The notes under the pieces: generated by a model | Databases searched by the model: none | What the model was told of the DNA's origin: nothing | What the model saw: the letters and a program-made list of their open reading frames with translations, nothing else | Source of the DNA: Aquibium pacificus | Lineage (GTDB): Bacteria > Pseudomonadota > Alphaproteobacteria > Rhizobiales > Rhizobiaceae | Assembly (NCBI RefSeq): GCF_040839445.1 | Contig: NZ_JBDPGJ010000008.1 | Span: 62,001-126,000, forward strand | Length of the DNA stretch: 64,000 bases | Reading direction: 5' to 3' | Part shown: one piece after another, positions 7,866-17,345 of the stretch | Position numbering within the stretch: position 1 is the first letter of the stretch | Layout: every line of letters begins with the position of its first letter | Position numbers and translations under genes: made by a program

Positions 7866-8270
7866 TCAGACCTGTTCCAGTTCGACCAGCGTTCCGGCAA
7901 AATCCTTCGGATGCAGGAAAAGCACCGGCTTGCCGTGCGCGCCGGTCTTCGGCTCGCCGTCGCCGAGCACGCGGGCGCCCGATGACTTCAGGCGGTCGCG
8001 GGCCTCGATGATGTCGTCTACCTCGTAGCAGACGTGATGCATGCCGCCGCCCGGGTTCTTGGCGAGGAAGGCGGCGATGGGCGATCCCTCCCCGAGCGGT
8101 TCGAGAAGCTCCACCTTGGTGTTGCCGAGCTCGATGAAGACCACCGTGACGCCATGTTCCGCCAGCGCTTGGGGATCGGTCACCGTCGCGCCGAGCGTGT
8201 CGCGATAGATGGCGCTCGCCGCGGCAAGGTCTGGGACGGCGATGGCGACATGGTTGAGACGGCCGAGCAT
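7866..8270 (-). CDS. mce: Methylmalonyl-CoA epimerase
   Basis: Converts (S)- to (R)-methylmalonyl-CoA in propionyl-CoA breakdown to succinyl-CoA. The 134-aa protein is a glyoxalase/VOC fold: N-terminal 'LNHVAIAVPDL' with the metal-ligand His, 'GGGMHHVCYEVDDI' with the second, and C-terminal 'FAGTLVELEQV' with the acidic ligand. The start at 8270 is supported by GGAGGA 7 nt upstream. It sits between rnj and DUF1467, a gene order commonly seen in rhizobia. Confidence 0.93.
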   Translation of the reverse strand: MLGRLNHVAIAVPDLAAASAIYRDTLGATVTDPQALAEHGVTVVFIELGNTKVELLEPLGEGSPIAAFLAKNPGGGMHHVCYEVDDIIEARDRLKSSGARVLGDGEPKTGAHGKPVLFLHPKDFAGTLVELEQV

Positions 8271-8301
8271 ACTTCTTCCTCCGAGACGGCGGCGCTGTTC
8301 C

Positions 8302-9975
8302 TCAGCGCGTGACGAAGACCGTGACGATGGGCTTCTTGCCCCAGGCCTGGTTCGCCGCGTTGCGCACCGAGCGACGCACCGCTTCCAGTACAAGGTCCAG
8401 ATCCTTTCGCCTGGCGCGCGGTATGCTTTCAATCGCGCCGATCGCCGCATCAAGCATCAGATCCTCGAAATCCTCGCCGTTGCGGTCGACTTGCGGGAGA
8501 CCGATGGCGACCAGGTCGGGGTCGCCCGCCATTTCGTATTTCTCGTCGAGGACGACGTTCACCGCGACATGGCCGACATAGGAGAGCTTGCGCCTGTCGC
8601 GCACGCCGACCGCGTCCTCGCCGCCGACGATCAGTCCGTCCTTGAAGATACGGCCGTACGGCACCTGGTCGACGACGCCCGCCTCGCCCGGCGCCAGCTT
8701 CACCACGTCGCCGTTGCGGGCCTGCACCACCTGCGGAATGCCGGACATGGCCCCCAGCGACCCCTGTGCGACGAGATGCGCCGCCTCGCCGTGCACCGGC
8801 ACCAGGACCTGCGGCCGCACCCATTCGTACATCTTCTTCAGTTCGCTGCGCCTGGGATGGCCCGACACGTGGACCAGCGCCTCGCCGTCCTCGATGATGC
8901 GGATGCCCTGTTCGATCAGCCCGTTCTTGATCTCCAGGATCGCCTTCTCGTTGCCGGGGATGGTGCGCGAGGAAAATACGACCGTGTCGCCCGCCGAGAG
9001 CGCGAGGTTCTTCATCTCGTCGCGGGCGAGCTTGGCCAGCGCGGCGCGCGGCTCGCCCTGGCTGCCGGTGCACAGGACGACGACGTTCTCGCGCGGGATG
9101 AAGCCGTATTCCTCCTCCGAGATGAACGGCGGCAGGCCTTCCAGGTAGCCGAGCTCGGTGGCGACGTCGATCACGCGTTTCAGCGATCGGCCGAGCACGA
9201 GGACCTGCCGGCCGGCATCGCGCGCGGCTTCCACCACCGAGCGAATACGGCCGACGTTCGAAGAGAACGTAGTGATGGCGACCCGGCCCGGGGCGGCTTC
9301 GATCACCTGGCGCAGGCCCTGCCCCACCGCCTGCTCCGAGGGCGATTCGCCCTCGCGCATGGCGTTGGTCGAATCGCAGATCAGCGCGATCACCCCGGCA
9401 GTACCGAGAGCCCGGAAGCGGGCCTCGTCCGTCATGGGACCGATCTCGGGCTCGGGATCGATCTTCCAGTCGCCGGTGTGGATGATGGTTCCGAGCGGAG
9501 TCGTCATCGCCAGCGACACCGGTTCGGGGATCGAATGCGAGACCGCCACGGCCTCGATGTCGAAAGGGCCGACGGAGAAGCGGTCTCCGGCCCTGTAGAT
9601 TTCGACCGGGATCTTCGGTTTCAGGCCGGGCTCGGACGCCCGCTTGGCTTCCAGCAGTCCGGCCGCGAACGGCGTCATCCAGACCGGCACGCCAAGTAGC
9701 GGCCACAGTTCGAGCAATGCGCCGTAGTGGTCCTCGTGCGCATGCGTGATGACTATCCCGCGAAGGTTCTTCTTTTCCTCGACGATGAAGCGGATGTCCG
9801 GCAGCACGAGATCGACGCCCGGCAGGTCGGGACCCGGAAAGGTCACGCCGCAGTCGACGATGATCCACTGCCGCGCGTCCGGTCGGCCGAAGCCATAGAG
9901 CGCAAGGTTCATCCCGATCTCGCCCACGCCTCCCAGCGGCGCGAAGACCAGTTCCTCGCCGTTGCTCTTAGCCAT
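8302..9975 (-). CDS. rnj: Ribonuclease J
   Basis: Metallo-beta-lactamase/beta-CASP ribonuclease with 5'-3' exo and endo activity in rRNA maturation and mRNA decay. In the 557-aa product the zinc motif 'HAHEDH' is followed by 'ALLELW'; further ligands are in 'VSHSIPEP' and 'HTGDWKID'. The beta-CASP part contains 'TTFSSNVGRI', 'GSQGEPRAAL' and 'HVSGHPRRSEL'. The start at 9975 ('MAKSNGEELVFAPLGGVGEIGMN') has GAGG 7 nt upstream. It lies 13 nt after birA, on the nuo transcript. Confidence 0.94.
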   Translation of the reverse strand: MAKSNGEELVFAPLGGVGEIGMNLALYGFGRPDARQWIIVDCGVTFPGPDLPGVDLVLPDIRFIVEEKKNLRGIVITHAHEDHYGALLELWPLLGVPVWMTPFAAGLLEAKRASEPGLKPKIPVEIYRAGDRFSVGPFDIEAVAVSHSIPEPVSLAMTTPLGTIIHTGDWKIDPEPEIGPMTDEARFRALGTAGVIALICDSTNAMREGESPSEQAVGQGLRQVIEAAPGRVAITTFSSNVGRIRSVVEAARDAGRQVLVLGRSLKRVIDVATELGYLEGLPPFISEEEYGFIPRENVVVLCTGSQGEPRAALAKLARDEMKNLALSAGDTVVFSSRTIPGNEKAILEIKNGLIEQGIRIIEDGEALVHVSGHPRRSELKKMYEWVRPQVLVPVHGEAAHLVAQGSLGAMSGIPQVVQARNGDVVKLAPGEAGVVDQVPYGRIFKDGLIVGGEDAVGVRDRRKLSYVGHVAVNVVLDEKYEMAGDPDLVAIGLPQVDRNGEDFEDLMLDAAIGAIESIPRARRKDLDLVLEAVRRSVRNAANQAWGKKPIVTVFVTR

Positions 9976-9988
9976 GCCTTTACCTCGC

Positions 9989-10819
9989 CTAGACCGCGGT
10001 AGCCGAAGCGACCGCGCCGAAATGCACGTCGCCCGCCGCGATTCGCCTTGTGCCGCCGTGTATGTCACGCACGACGAACCGGCAATCCTCGTCGATCGTT
10101 TCGAATATGCCGCGGACCACCTCTCCTTCGACCCTCACCGCCACTTCCGAGCCGAGGCCGGCGGCACGCGTCAGCCATGCCCGGCGGATCGCGTCCAGTC
10201 CCCTGCCCCCGTTCCACGACCGTTCCGCCTGCATCCATGCGTCGGAGAGAGCCAGGAACAGGGTCTCGGCCGTGGCGTCCGAGCCGAGCGCGGAAAGCGA
10301 CGTGGCGGGATAGGGAACGTCCGACGGATGAGCGACGACGTTGACGCCGATGCCGATCGCGACGGCGAAGCGGCGCTCCGAAAGCATGGCCGATTCCAAA
10401 AGGATGCCGGCGAGCTTCGATCCGTCGGCGAGCACGTCGTTCGGCCACTTCAGCTGGAAACGCATCCCCGAAAGGCGGTTCTCACCGGCGTCGGCACCGA
10501 TCCGCACCGCCGCTTCCGGCGCGACGGCCTTCAGGGCGTCCGAGAGCGCCAGGCCGGCGACGAAGCCGAGGGTCGCCGCCAGCGAAAGAGGGCAACAGTC
10601 GACCAGGAGAAGGGTCGCGGCAAGATTGCCCGAGGGTGTCTCCCAGGCGCGGCCGCGGCGGCCGCGGCCGCTTTCCTGCCTGCGCGACACCACCCAAAGC
10701 CGTCCCGGATCGCCCGCCCTTGCCTGCTCCAGGGCATGGGCGTTGGTCGAACCGATCGTCTCGAAGGCTTCCAGTCGGTATCCGTCCTGCCGTGCGGTGG
10801 GCGCGAGCGCAAATGCCAT
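9989..10819 (-). CDS. birA: Biotin-[acetyl-CoA-carboxylase] ligase, without DNA-binding domain
   Basis: Activates biotin to biotinyl-AMP and attaches it to biotin carboxyl carrier proteins. At 276 aa it has only the catalytic and C-terminal domains: 'ETIGSTNAHAL' near residue 20, the adenylate-binding 'SGRGRRGRAWETPSGNL' near 50-66, and 'KWPNDVL' near 124. The N-terminal helix-turn-helix of E. coli BirA is missing, so it should not repress biotin genes. It starts 4 nt after the nuoN stop, a linkage common in alphaproteobacteria. Confidence 0.93.
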   Translation of the reverse strand: MAFALAPTARQDGYRLEAFETIGSTNAHALEQARAGDPGRLWVVSRRQESGRGRRGRAWETPSGNLAATLLLVDCCPLSLAATLGFVAGLALSDALKAVAPEAAVRIGADAGENRLSGMRFQLKWPNDVLADGSKLAGILLESAMLSERRFAVAIGIGVNVVAHPSDVPYPATSLSALGSDATAETLFLALSDAWMQAERSWNGGRGLDAIRRAWLTRAAGLGSEVAVRVEGEVVRGIFETIDEDCRFVVRDIHGGTRRIAAGDVHFGAVASATAV

Positions 10820-10823
10820 CGGC

Positions 10824-12260
10824 TCAGAAGAACGTTCTGGACGCGGCTTCCGCCATCGTTCCGATCGGTCCGCCGATCAGCACGTAGAAGAGGACGAAGG
10901 CACCAGATGCGCCGAGCACCAGCCGCAGTTCGCCCGCCATCGGCTGGAAACCGCCGACCGGCTCGTCGAACCACATGATCTTGATGATGCGCAGGTAGTA
11001 GTAGGCGCCGACCACGGATGCCAGCACGCCGATCACCGCCAGAGCGTAGAGCCCGGCATCGATCGCCGCCAGGAACACATACCACTTCGCCCAGAAACCG
11101 GCGAGCGGCGGAATGCCGGCGAGCGAGAACATCAGGATGGTCAGGATCGTGGCCATCATCGGATTGGTGCTGGAGAGCCCCGCCAGGCTATCGATCTGTT
11201 CCACATTGCCTTCCTTACGGCGCATGGCGAGGATGAAGGCGAAGGTGCCGAGCGTCATGACCAGGTAGATCAGCATGTAGATCGCGATGCCGCGGACACC
11301 GGCCGACGAATTCGCCGCCAGGCCCACCAACGCGAAGCCCATATGGCCAATCGAGGAATAGGCCATCAGGCGCTTGATGTTGCGCTGGCCGATCGCCGCG
11401 AATGCGCCGAGCAGCATGGACGCGATCGAGATGAAGACAATGATCTGCTGCCAATCGAAGGCGACGGGCTCGAAAGCACCCATGGTCACCCGCACGATCA
11501 GCGCCATGGCCGCCATCTTCGGCGCGGCAGCGAAGAAGGCCGTGACCGGTGTCGGCGCGCCTTCATAGACGTCCGGCGTCCACATGTGAAACGGCACGGC
11601 CGATATCTTGAACGACAGGCCCGCCAGAACGAAGACCAGACCGAACACCAGCCCGAGCTGCCGCTCGCCGGTCGAAAGCGCCAGCGTGATGGCGTCGAAG
11701 CCAGTGTTGCCCGTGTAGCCGTAGACCAGCGAGATGCCGTAGAGCAGCATGCCGGAAGACAACGCGCCGAGCACGAAGTACTTGAGACCCGCTTCGGTGG
11801 ACCGCACCGAATCGCGGTTGATCGCGGCGATCACGTAGGCCGCCAGCGACTGGAGCTCCAGGCCGAGATAGAGCGTGATCATGTCGTTGGCCGAGACCAT
11901 CAAGAGCATGCCGAGCGTCGACAGCATGATGAGGACCGGAAACTCGAACTTGTCGAAGCGCTCCGCCTTGGCGAAGCCGACCGACATGACCAGCGTTACG
12001 ATCGAGCCGCCGAGCGTCAGGAACTTCATGAAGCGCGAGAACGGATCGTTGACGAAGGCGCCATCAAAGCCTTCGCCGTGCTCGCCGAAGAACAGCATCC
12101 ACGCCCCGGCGCCGATCAGAATCGCGACCGCGAGCCCGGTAACCAGCGTGTTCGAGCGCTCGTCGCCGAAGACGCCGATCATCAGAAGCGCCATCGCGCC
12201 GATCGCCAGGATCAGCTCCGGTGCGGCGAGCGTCAGGCTCATGGAAAGGTCAGGCGTCAT
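10824..12260 (-). CDS. nuoN: NADH-quinone oxidoreductase subunit N
   Basis: Antiporter-like proton-pumping subunit in the membrane arm of complex I, 478 aa with about 14 hydrophobic segments. Core signatures are 'LGLELQSLAAYVIAA' in the first half and 'SSIGHMGFALVGLAA' with 'GIPPLAGFWAKWYVF' in the second half. The start at 12260 follows the nuoM stop by 11 nt; the open frame continues further upstream inside nuoM but without conserved sequence. Confidence 0.95.
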   Translation of the reverse strand: MTPDLSMSLTLAAPELILAIGAMALLMIGVFGDERSNTLVTGLAVAILIGAGAWMLFFGEHGEGFDGAFVNDPFSRFMKFLTLGGSIVTLVMSVGFAKAERFDKFEFPVLIMLSTLGMLLMVSANDMITLYLGLELQSLAAYVIAAINRDSVRSTEAGLKYFVLGALSSGMLLYGISLVYGYTGNTGFDAITLALSTGERQLGLVFGLVFVLAGLSFKISAVPFHMWTPDVYEGAPTPVTAFFAAAPKMAAMALIVRVTMGAFEPVAFDWQQIIVFISIASMLLGAFAAIGQRNIKRLMAYSSIGHMGFALVGLAANSSAGVRGIAIYMLIYLVMTLGTFAFILAMRRKEGNVEQIDSLAGLSSTNPMMATILTILMFSLAGIPPLAGFWAKWYVFLAAIDAGLYALAVIGVLASVVGAYYYLRIIKIMWFDEPVGGFQPMAGELRLVLGASGAFVLFYVLIGGPIGTMAEAASRTFF

Positions 12261-12271
12261 TTCTGGGACCC

Positions 12272-13789
12272 TTACTGCGCCAGAGCAGCCGCTGCGGTCG
12301 CCCGCCCGGCTTCGATCGAGGCTGTCACTTGGCCGACGAGCGCATCCACGGAAGCCGCGGTCGCATCGAGGATGGGCGCCGGATAGACGCCGAAGAAGAT
12401 GGTCAGCGCCACCAACGGGTAGATCACCGCCTTTTCGCGCGTCGACAGGTCCAGCAGCCCCTTGAGGCTGTCCTTCGTCAGGGCTCCGAAGACTACCCTG
12501 CGGTAGAGCCACAGCGCGTAGGCCGCCGACAGGACGACGCCGGTGGTGGCGAAGAAGGCCACCCAGGTGTTCGCCTGGAAGGCGCCCATCAGCGTCAGAA
12601 ACTCGCCGACGAACCCGCTCGTACCCGGCAGGCCCACATTGGCCATGGTGAAGATCAGGAAGACCACCGCGTATTTCGGCATGTTGTTCACGAGCCCGCC
12701 ATAGGCGGCGATCTCACGTGTATGCATGCGGTCGTAGATGACGCCGACGCAGAGGAACAGCGCGCCGGAGACAAGACCGTGCGAGAGCATCTGGAAGATC
12801 GCGCCCTGGATGCCGATCTCGTTCATGGTGAAGATGCCCATGGTCACGAAGCCCATGTGCGCGACCGACGAATAGGCGATCAGCTTCTTGATATCCTCCT
12901 GCATCAGCGCCACGAGCGAAGTGTAGATGATCGCCACGACGGAGAGCGCGAAGACCAACGGCGCGAAGTCGGCGGAAGCGAGCGGGAACATCGGCAGCGA
13001 GAAGCGCAGGAAGCCGTAGCCGCCCATCTTCAGGAGGATGCCGGCCAGGATCACCGAGCCCGCGGTCGGCGCCTCCACGTGCGCGTCCGGCAGCCAGGTA
13101 TGGACCGGCCACATCGGCATCTTCACCGCGAAGGAGGCGAAGAAGGCGAGCCACAGCCAGGTCTGCATGTTGGCCGGGAAGTCATGCGCCAGAAGCGTCG
13201 GGATGTCGGTCGTGCCGGCCTGCCAGAACATGGCCATGATGGCCAGCATCATCAGCACCGATCCCAGCAGCGTGTAGAGGAAAAACTTGAAGCTCGCATA
13301 GACGCGCCGCTTGCCGCCCCACACGCCGATGATGATGAACATCGGGATGAGGCCGGCCTCGAAGAAGACGTAGAACAGCACGATGTCGAGCGCCGTGAAG
13401 ACGCCGATCATCAGCGTCTCGAGGATCAGGAAGGCGATCATGTATTCCTTGACGCGCTTCTCCACCGATACCCAGGAGGCCAGGATGCAGAGCGGCATCA
13501 GGAAGGTCGTCAGGATGACGAACAGCATGGAGATGCCGTCGACGCCCATGTGGTAGGAGATGCCGGAGTCCAGCCACTCCATCTTCTCGACGAGCTGGAA
13601 ACCCGGGTTCGAATAGTCGAACGCCGCCCAGACGAACAGCGACAGGACGAAGGTGAACGCGGTGGTGAACAGCGCGACGTTGCGGATGTTGCGCCGCGCG
13701 GCCTGTCCCTCGTCCTTGATCAGCAGGATCAGGAACGCGCCGACCAGAGGCAGGAAGGTGACCGTGGAAAGGATTGGCCATTCACTCAT
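12272..13789 (-). CDS. nuoM: NADH-quinone oxidoreductase subunit M
   Basis: Antiporter-like membrane subunit of complex I, 505 aa. Visible signatures are 'FYVFFEAGLIPMFIIIGVWGG' (with the conserved glutamate), 'VKMPMWPVHTWLPDAHVEAPTAGSVILAG' and 'AYSSVAHMGFVTMGIF'. It starts 3 nt after the nuoL stop and precedes nuoN in the same operon. Confidence 0.96.
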   Translation of the reverse strand: MSEWPILSTVTFLPLVGAFLILLIKDEGQAARRNIRNVALFTTAFTFVLSLFVWAAFDYSNPGFQLVEKMEWLDSGISYHMGVDGISMLFVILTTFLMPLCILASWVSVEKRVKEYMIAFLILETLMIGVFTALDIVLFYVFFEAGLIPMFIIIGVWGGKRRVYASFKFFLYTLLGSVLMMLAIMAMFWQAGTTDIPTLLAHDFPANMQTWLWLAFFASFAVKMPMWPVHTWLPDAHVEAPTAGSVILAGILLKMGGYGFLRFSLPMFPLASADFAPLVFALSVVAIIYTSLVALMQEDIKKLIAYSSVAHMGFVTMGIFTMNEIGIQGAIFQMLSHGLVSGALFLCVGVIYDRMHTREIAAYGGLVNNMPKYAVVFLIFTMANVGLPGTSGFVGEFLTLMGAFQANTWVAFFATTGVVLSAAYALWLYRRVVFGALTKDSLKGLLDLSTREKAVIYPLVALTIFFGVYPAPILDATAASVDALVGQVTASIEAGRATAAAALAQ

Positions 13790-13792
13790 GGT

Positions 13793-15790
13793 CTAGAACG
13801 AGCTCCCGAGCATCATCCATGTCACGAGCGCTGCCACGCCGATGAGCATTGCGAATGCGTAGTGGTATAGATAGCCGCTCTGCAGCTTGACGACACGGGC
13901 AGTCACGTCGGTGACGCGCGCCGAGACGCCATCGGGGCCGAAGCCGTCGATGATCTTGCCGTCGCCGGTCTTCCAGAGGAATCGGCCGACCCGCATCGCC
14001 GGGCGAACGAAGAGGAAGTCGTACAGTTCGTCGAAGTACCACTTGTTCAGGAGGAAGGCGTAGAGGCCGCGATGCTGCGCGGCCAGCCGCTTCGGCGTCT
14101 CCGGAGAGCGGATGTAGAACTGATACGCGGTGGCGAACCCCAGGAGCATTGCGACGAAGGGCGCGAGCTTCACCCACAGAGGCACGTAGTGGAAGTCGTG
14201 CAGGACGTGGTTCTCGGGGAGCGTGAACAGCGCGGCGCGCCAGAACTCCGCATAGGCCTCGCCGATGAAGAAGTCGTGGAAGATCACGCCGGCGAAAAGC
14301 GCCCCGGCGGCGAGGATGAACAGCGGCACGAGCATCACCATCGGCGATTCATGCACGTGGTGCATCACGTCGGCGGTGGCACGAGGCTTGCCATGGAAGG
14401 TCATGAAGATCAGCCGCCAGGAATAGAAGCTGGTGAACATGGCCGCCACGACGAGGAGCGTAAAGGCGAAGGGCGCGGCCGCGCTGTGGGCGGCGAAGGA
14501 TCCCTCGATAATGGCGTCCTTGGAGAAGAAGCCGGCCGTGCCGATGATCGTCGCCGGGATGCCGACGCCGGTCAGCGCCAGCGTGCCGATGATCATCATC
14601 CAGTAGGTGTAGGGGATGAGCTTCCGAAGGCCGCCCATGCGCCGCATGTCCTGCTCGTCCGAGACGGAGTGGATGACCGAGCCCGACCCGAGGAACAGCA
14701 GCGCCTTGAAGAACGCATGCGTGAACAGGTGGAAGATGGCTGCCGAATAGAAGCCGAGGCCAATCGCCACGAACATGTAGCCGAGCTGCGAACAGGTCGA
14801 ATAGGCGATGACGCGTTTGATGTCGTTCTGCACCAGGCCGACGGTAGCCGCGAAAAAGGCGGTGAAGGCGCCGATCACGGTGACGAAGAGCAGTGCCGTG
14901 TGCGACAGTTCGAAGATCGGCGAAAGGCGCGCGACCATGAAGACGCCGGCCGTCACCATGGTGGCGGCATGGATGAGCGCGGAGACCGGTGTCGGGCCTT
15001 CCATGGCGTCGGGCAGCCAGGTGTGCAGCGGAACCTGCGCCGACTTGCCCATGGCGCCCATGAAGAGCAGCAGGCAAACGACCGTAAGTGCCGCGTGACG
15101 ATCGAGTTCATAGCCGAGGAAGTTCAGCACCGCCGCGCCATGCTCGGCCGCCTCCGCCCCGCCTTCGACGGGGATGAAGGACGTGGTGTTGGCGAAGATG
15201 GTGCTGAAATTGATCGAACCGAACAGCACGAAGACGCCGAATATACCCAGCGCGAAGCCGAAGTCGCCGACGCGGTTGACGACGAAGGCCTTGATCGCGG
15301 CGGCGTTGGCGGAGGGCTTCTTGTACCAGAACCCGATCAGCAGATAGGACGCCAGGCCCACGCCTTCCCAACCGAAGAACATCTGGACGAGGTTGTCCGA
15401 CGTCACCAGCATCAGCATGGCGAAGGTGAAGAGCGACAGGTAGGCGAAGAAGCGCGGCCGATGCGGGTCGTGGTGCATGTAGCCGATCGAATAGATGTGA
15501 ACGAGGGCGGAAACGGTGTTCACGACAACCAGCATGACCACAGTCAGCGTATCGATGCGGAACGCCCATTCCACGTCCAGCGCGCCCGCCTGGATGAAGC
15601 GCAGCACCGGCAGGGTAAAGGCCTCGCCCTCGCCCAGCCCGTAGGAGATGAAGGCGATCCAGGACAGGACCGCCGCGACCACGAGGAAGCCGGACGTGAT
15701 GTATTCGCACGCCTTGGCCCCGAGCGAACTGCCGAACAGTCCCGCGATCAGGAAGCCGAGAAGCGGAAGGAAGACGATGGCGTGGTACAT
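13793..15790 (-). CDS. nuoL: NADH-quinone oxidoreductase subunit L
   Basis: Distal proton-pumping subunit of complex I, 665 aa, with the long lateral C-terminal helix region beyond the 14-helix antiporter core. Signatures include 'NLVQMFFGWEGVGLASYLLIGFW', 'KSAQVPLHTWLPDAMEGPTPVSALIHAATMV' and 'STCSQLGYMFVAIG'. The start is 1 nt beyond the nuoK stop, indicating tight coupling. Confidence 0.96.
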   Translation of the reverse strand: MYHAIVFLPLLGFLIAGLFGSSLGAKACEYITSGFLVVAAVLSWIAFISYGLGEGEAFTLPVLRFIQAGALDVEWAFRIDTLTVVMLVVVNTVSALVHIYSIGYMHHDPHRPRFFAYLSLFTFAMLMLVTSDNLVQMFFGWEGVGLASYLLIGFWYKKPSANAAAIKAFVVNRVGDFGFALGIFGVFVLFGSINFSTIFANTTSFIPVEGGAEAAEHGAAVLNFLGYELDRHAALTVVCLLLFMGAMGKSAQVPLHTWLPDAMEGPTPVSALIHAATMVTAGVFMVARLSPIFELSHTALLFVTVIGAFTAFFAATVGLVQNDIKRVIAYSTCSQLGYMFVAIGLGFYSAAIFHLFTHAFFKALLFLGSGSVIHSVSDEQDMRRMGGLRKLIPYTYWMMIIGTLALTGVGIPATIIGTAGFFSKDAIIEGSFAAHSAAAPFAFTLLVVAAMFTSFYSWRLIFMTFHGKPRATADVMHHVHESPMVMLVPLFILAAGALFAGVIFHDFFIGEAYAEFWRAALFTLPENHVLHDFHYVPLWVKLAPFVAMLLGFATAYQFYIRSPETPKRLAAQHRGLYAFLLNKWYFDELYDFLFVRPAMRVGRFLWKTGDGKIIDGFGPDGVSARVTDVTARVVKLQSGYLYHYAFAMLIGVAALVTWMMLGSSF

Positions 15791-15791
15791 C

Positions 15792-16100
15792 TCAGCCCTT
15801 CATCATGTTGACGTCTTCGACGTCGATCGAGCCGCGGTTGCGGAAGAAGACGACGAGGATCGCGAGCCCGATCGCGGCTTCGGCGGCCGCGACCGTCAGC
15901 ACGAAGAGCGCGAAGACCTGGCCCACCATGTCGCCGAGCTCGGCGGAGAAGGCGACGAAGTTGATGTTCACCGCGAGCAGGATGAGTTCGACCGACATCA
16001 GGATGATGATGATGTTCTTCCTGTTGAGGAAGATCCCGAATACGCCGAGCGTGAACAGGATCGCCGAGACTGTAAGGAAATGCGCGATACCGACTTCCAT
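15792..16100 (-). CDS. nuoK: NADH-quinone oxidoreductase subunit K
   Basis: Small membrane subunit of complex I, 102 aa with three transmembrane helices. The conserved glutamates that take part in proton transfer are in 'LMSVELILLAVNINFVAF' and 'LTVAAAEAAIGLAI'. The start at 16100 ('MEVGIAHFLTVSAILF') is chosen within a much longer open frame, because the upstream part overlaps nuoJ. It lies 11 nt after the nuoJ stop. Confidence 0.95.
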   Translation of the reverse strand: MEVGIAHFLTVSAILFTLGVFGIFLNRKNIIIILMSVELILLAVNINFVAFSAELGDMVGQVFALFVLTVAAAEAAIGLAILVVFFRNRGSIDVEDVNMMKG

Positions 16101-16111
16101 GAGTTTTCCTG

Positions 16112-16735
16112 TCAGATTCCCTTGCCCGTCTCGACTTCCACCACCTCGATGGCGGTTTCCGGAGTGCGGGCGACCTGGGCTGAGATCGATTGACGCTTGA
16201 CGCCTTCCTTGTGGCGCAGCGTCAGCACGATGGCACCAACCATGGCCACCAGCAGGATCATCCCCGCTATCTGGAAGAAGAAGATGTAGTCCGTGTAGAG
16301 GAGATCCCCGAGAGCGGCCGTGTTCGATCGCACCGCCAGGGACGGGATCGGGCGCGTGATCTCGCCTGCGAGTTCCGGCGTCAGCGTATAGCCGCCGATC
16401 ACGATGATCAGTTCCGCTGCCAGGATGAGGCCGACCAGGCCGCCGATCGGCGCATATTGCTGCGCGCCCTGCTTCAGTTCGGCGAAATCGACGTCGAGCA
16501 TCATGACGACGAACAGGAACAGCACCGCCACGGCGCCGACATAAACGACGAGCAGAATCATCGCTAGGAACTCGGCTCCCGTCAGGAGGAAAAGGCCTGC
16601 GGCGTTGAAGAAGGTCAGGATCAGATACAGCACGGAATGGACGGGATTGCGCGAGGCAATCACCATGAAGGCGCTCGCGACCGCTATGAAGGCGAACACG
16701 TAGAAGAAGATCGCCCCTAGTCCTGTCAGCAGCAT
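16112..16735 (-). CDS. nuoJ: NADH-quinone oxidoreductase subunit J
   Basis: Membrane subunit of complex I, 207 aa with five hydrophobic segments. 'NPVHSVLYLILTFFNAAGLFLL' and 'EFLAMILLVVYVGAVAVLFLFVVMMLD' are the family signature; the latter corresponds to the pi-bulge helix involved in coupling. A gap of 116 nt without a gene separates it from nuoI, the second largest gap in the operon after the Uma2-remnant region. Confidence 0.95.
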   Translation of the reverse strand: MLLTGLGAIFFYVFAFIAVASAFMVIASRNPVHSVLYLILTFFNAAGLFLLTGAEFLAMILLVVYVGAVAVLFLFVVMMLDVDFAELKQGAQQYAPIGGLVGLILAAELIIVIGGYTLTPELAGEITRPIPSLAVRSNTAALGDLLYTDYIFFFQIAGMILLVAMVGAIVLTLRHKEGVKRQSISAQVARTPETAIEVVEVETGKGI

Positions 16736-16851
16736 GGGTTCCCCCGGTTATTCGGCGCCGCTTTCGCGTTGCCTGGATGCGGCCTGGCCCCCAAGGCCGA
16801 AACCGCGTTGTCCTTAGACGAGCATGCCGCGCTCGTCCATCGTAGGAAGGA

Positions 16852-17343
16852 TCACTTGTAGGGCGAATCCAGAGCGATGTTTCGTGCGATTTCGCGCTCC
16901 CAGCGATCCCCGTTCGCCAGCAGCCTGTCCTTGTCGTAGTAGAGTTCCTCGCGGGTTTCCGTCGAGAACTCGAAGTTCGGTCCCTCGACGATGGCATCGA
17001 CCGGGCAGGCTTCCTGGCAGAAGCCGCAATAGATGCACTTCACCATGTCGATGTCATATCGCACCGTGCGCCGCGTTCCGTCGTTGCGGCGCGGCCCTGC
17101 CTCGATGGTGATCGCCTGCGCGGGGCAGATCGCCTCGCACAGCTTGCAGGCGATGCAGCGTTCCTCGCCGTTCGGATAGCGCCGCAGCGCGTGCTCGCCC
17201 CGGAAGCGCGGGCTCTGCGGGTTCTTCTCGTGAGGGTAATTGATGGTGTATTTCGGCGCGAAGAACTGCCGCATGGACAGCACGACGGCGCCGAAGAACT
17301 CCTTCAGCAGCAGCGACTTCGCGGCTTGGGCCAACGCCGACAT
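16852..17343 (-). CDS. nuoI: NADH-quinone oxidoreductase subunit I (two 4Fe-4S clusters)
   Basis: Peripheral-arm subunit carrying clusters N6a and N6b, 163 aa. The two ferredoxin motifs are 'CIACKLCEAICP' and 'CIYCGFCQEACP'. The ATG at 17343 is chosen over an in-frame TTG at 17349 because GGAG lies 7 nt upstream of the ATG. It starts 2 nt after a small membrane ORF not part of the standard operon. Confidence 0.96.
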   Translation of the reverse strand: MSALAQAAKSLLLKEFFGAVVLSMRQFFAPKYTINYPHEKNPQSPRFRGEHALRRYPNGEERCIACKLCEAICPAQAITIEAGPRRNDGTRRTVRYDIDMVKCIYCGFCQEACPVDAIVEGPNFEFSTETREELYYDKDRLLANGDRWEREIARNIALDSPYK

Positions 17344-17345
17344 TG

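Noticed and set aside
10341..12386. Long plus-strand frame (681 codons) opposite nuoN
   Set aside because: Composition is His/Arg/Gln/Asp-rich, as expected from the antisense of a hydrophobic protein in GC-rich DNA; no motifs.
14072..15811. Long plus-strand frame (579 codons) opposite nuoL
   Set aside because: Antisense shadow of a membrane subunit; same biased composition, no ribosome site.
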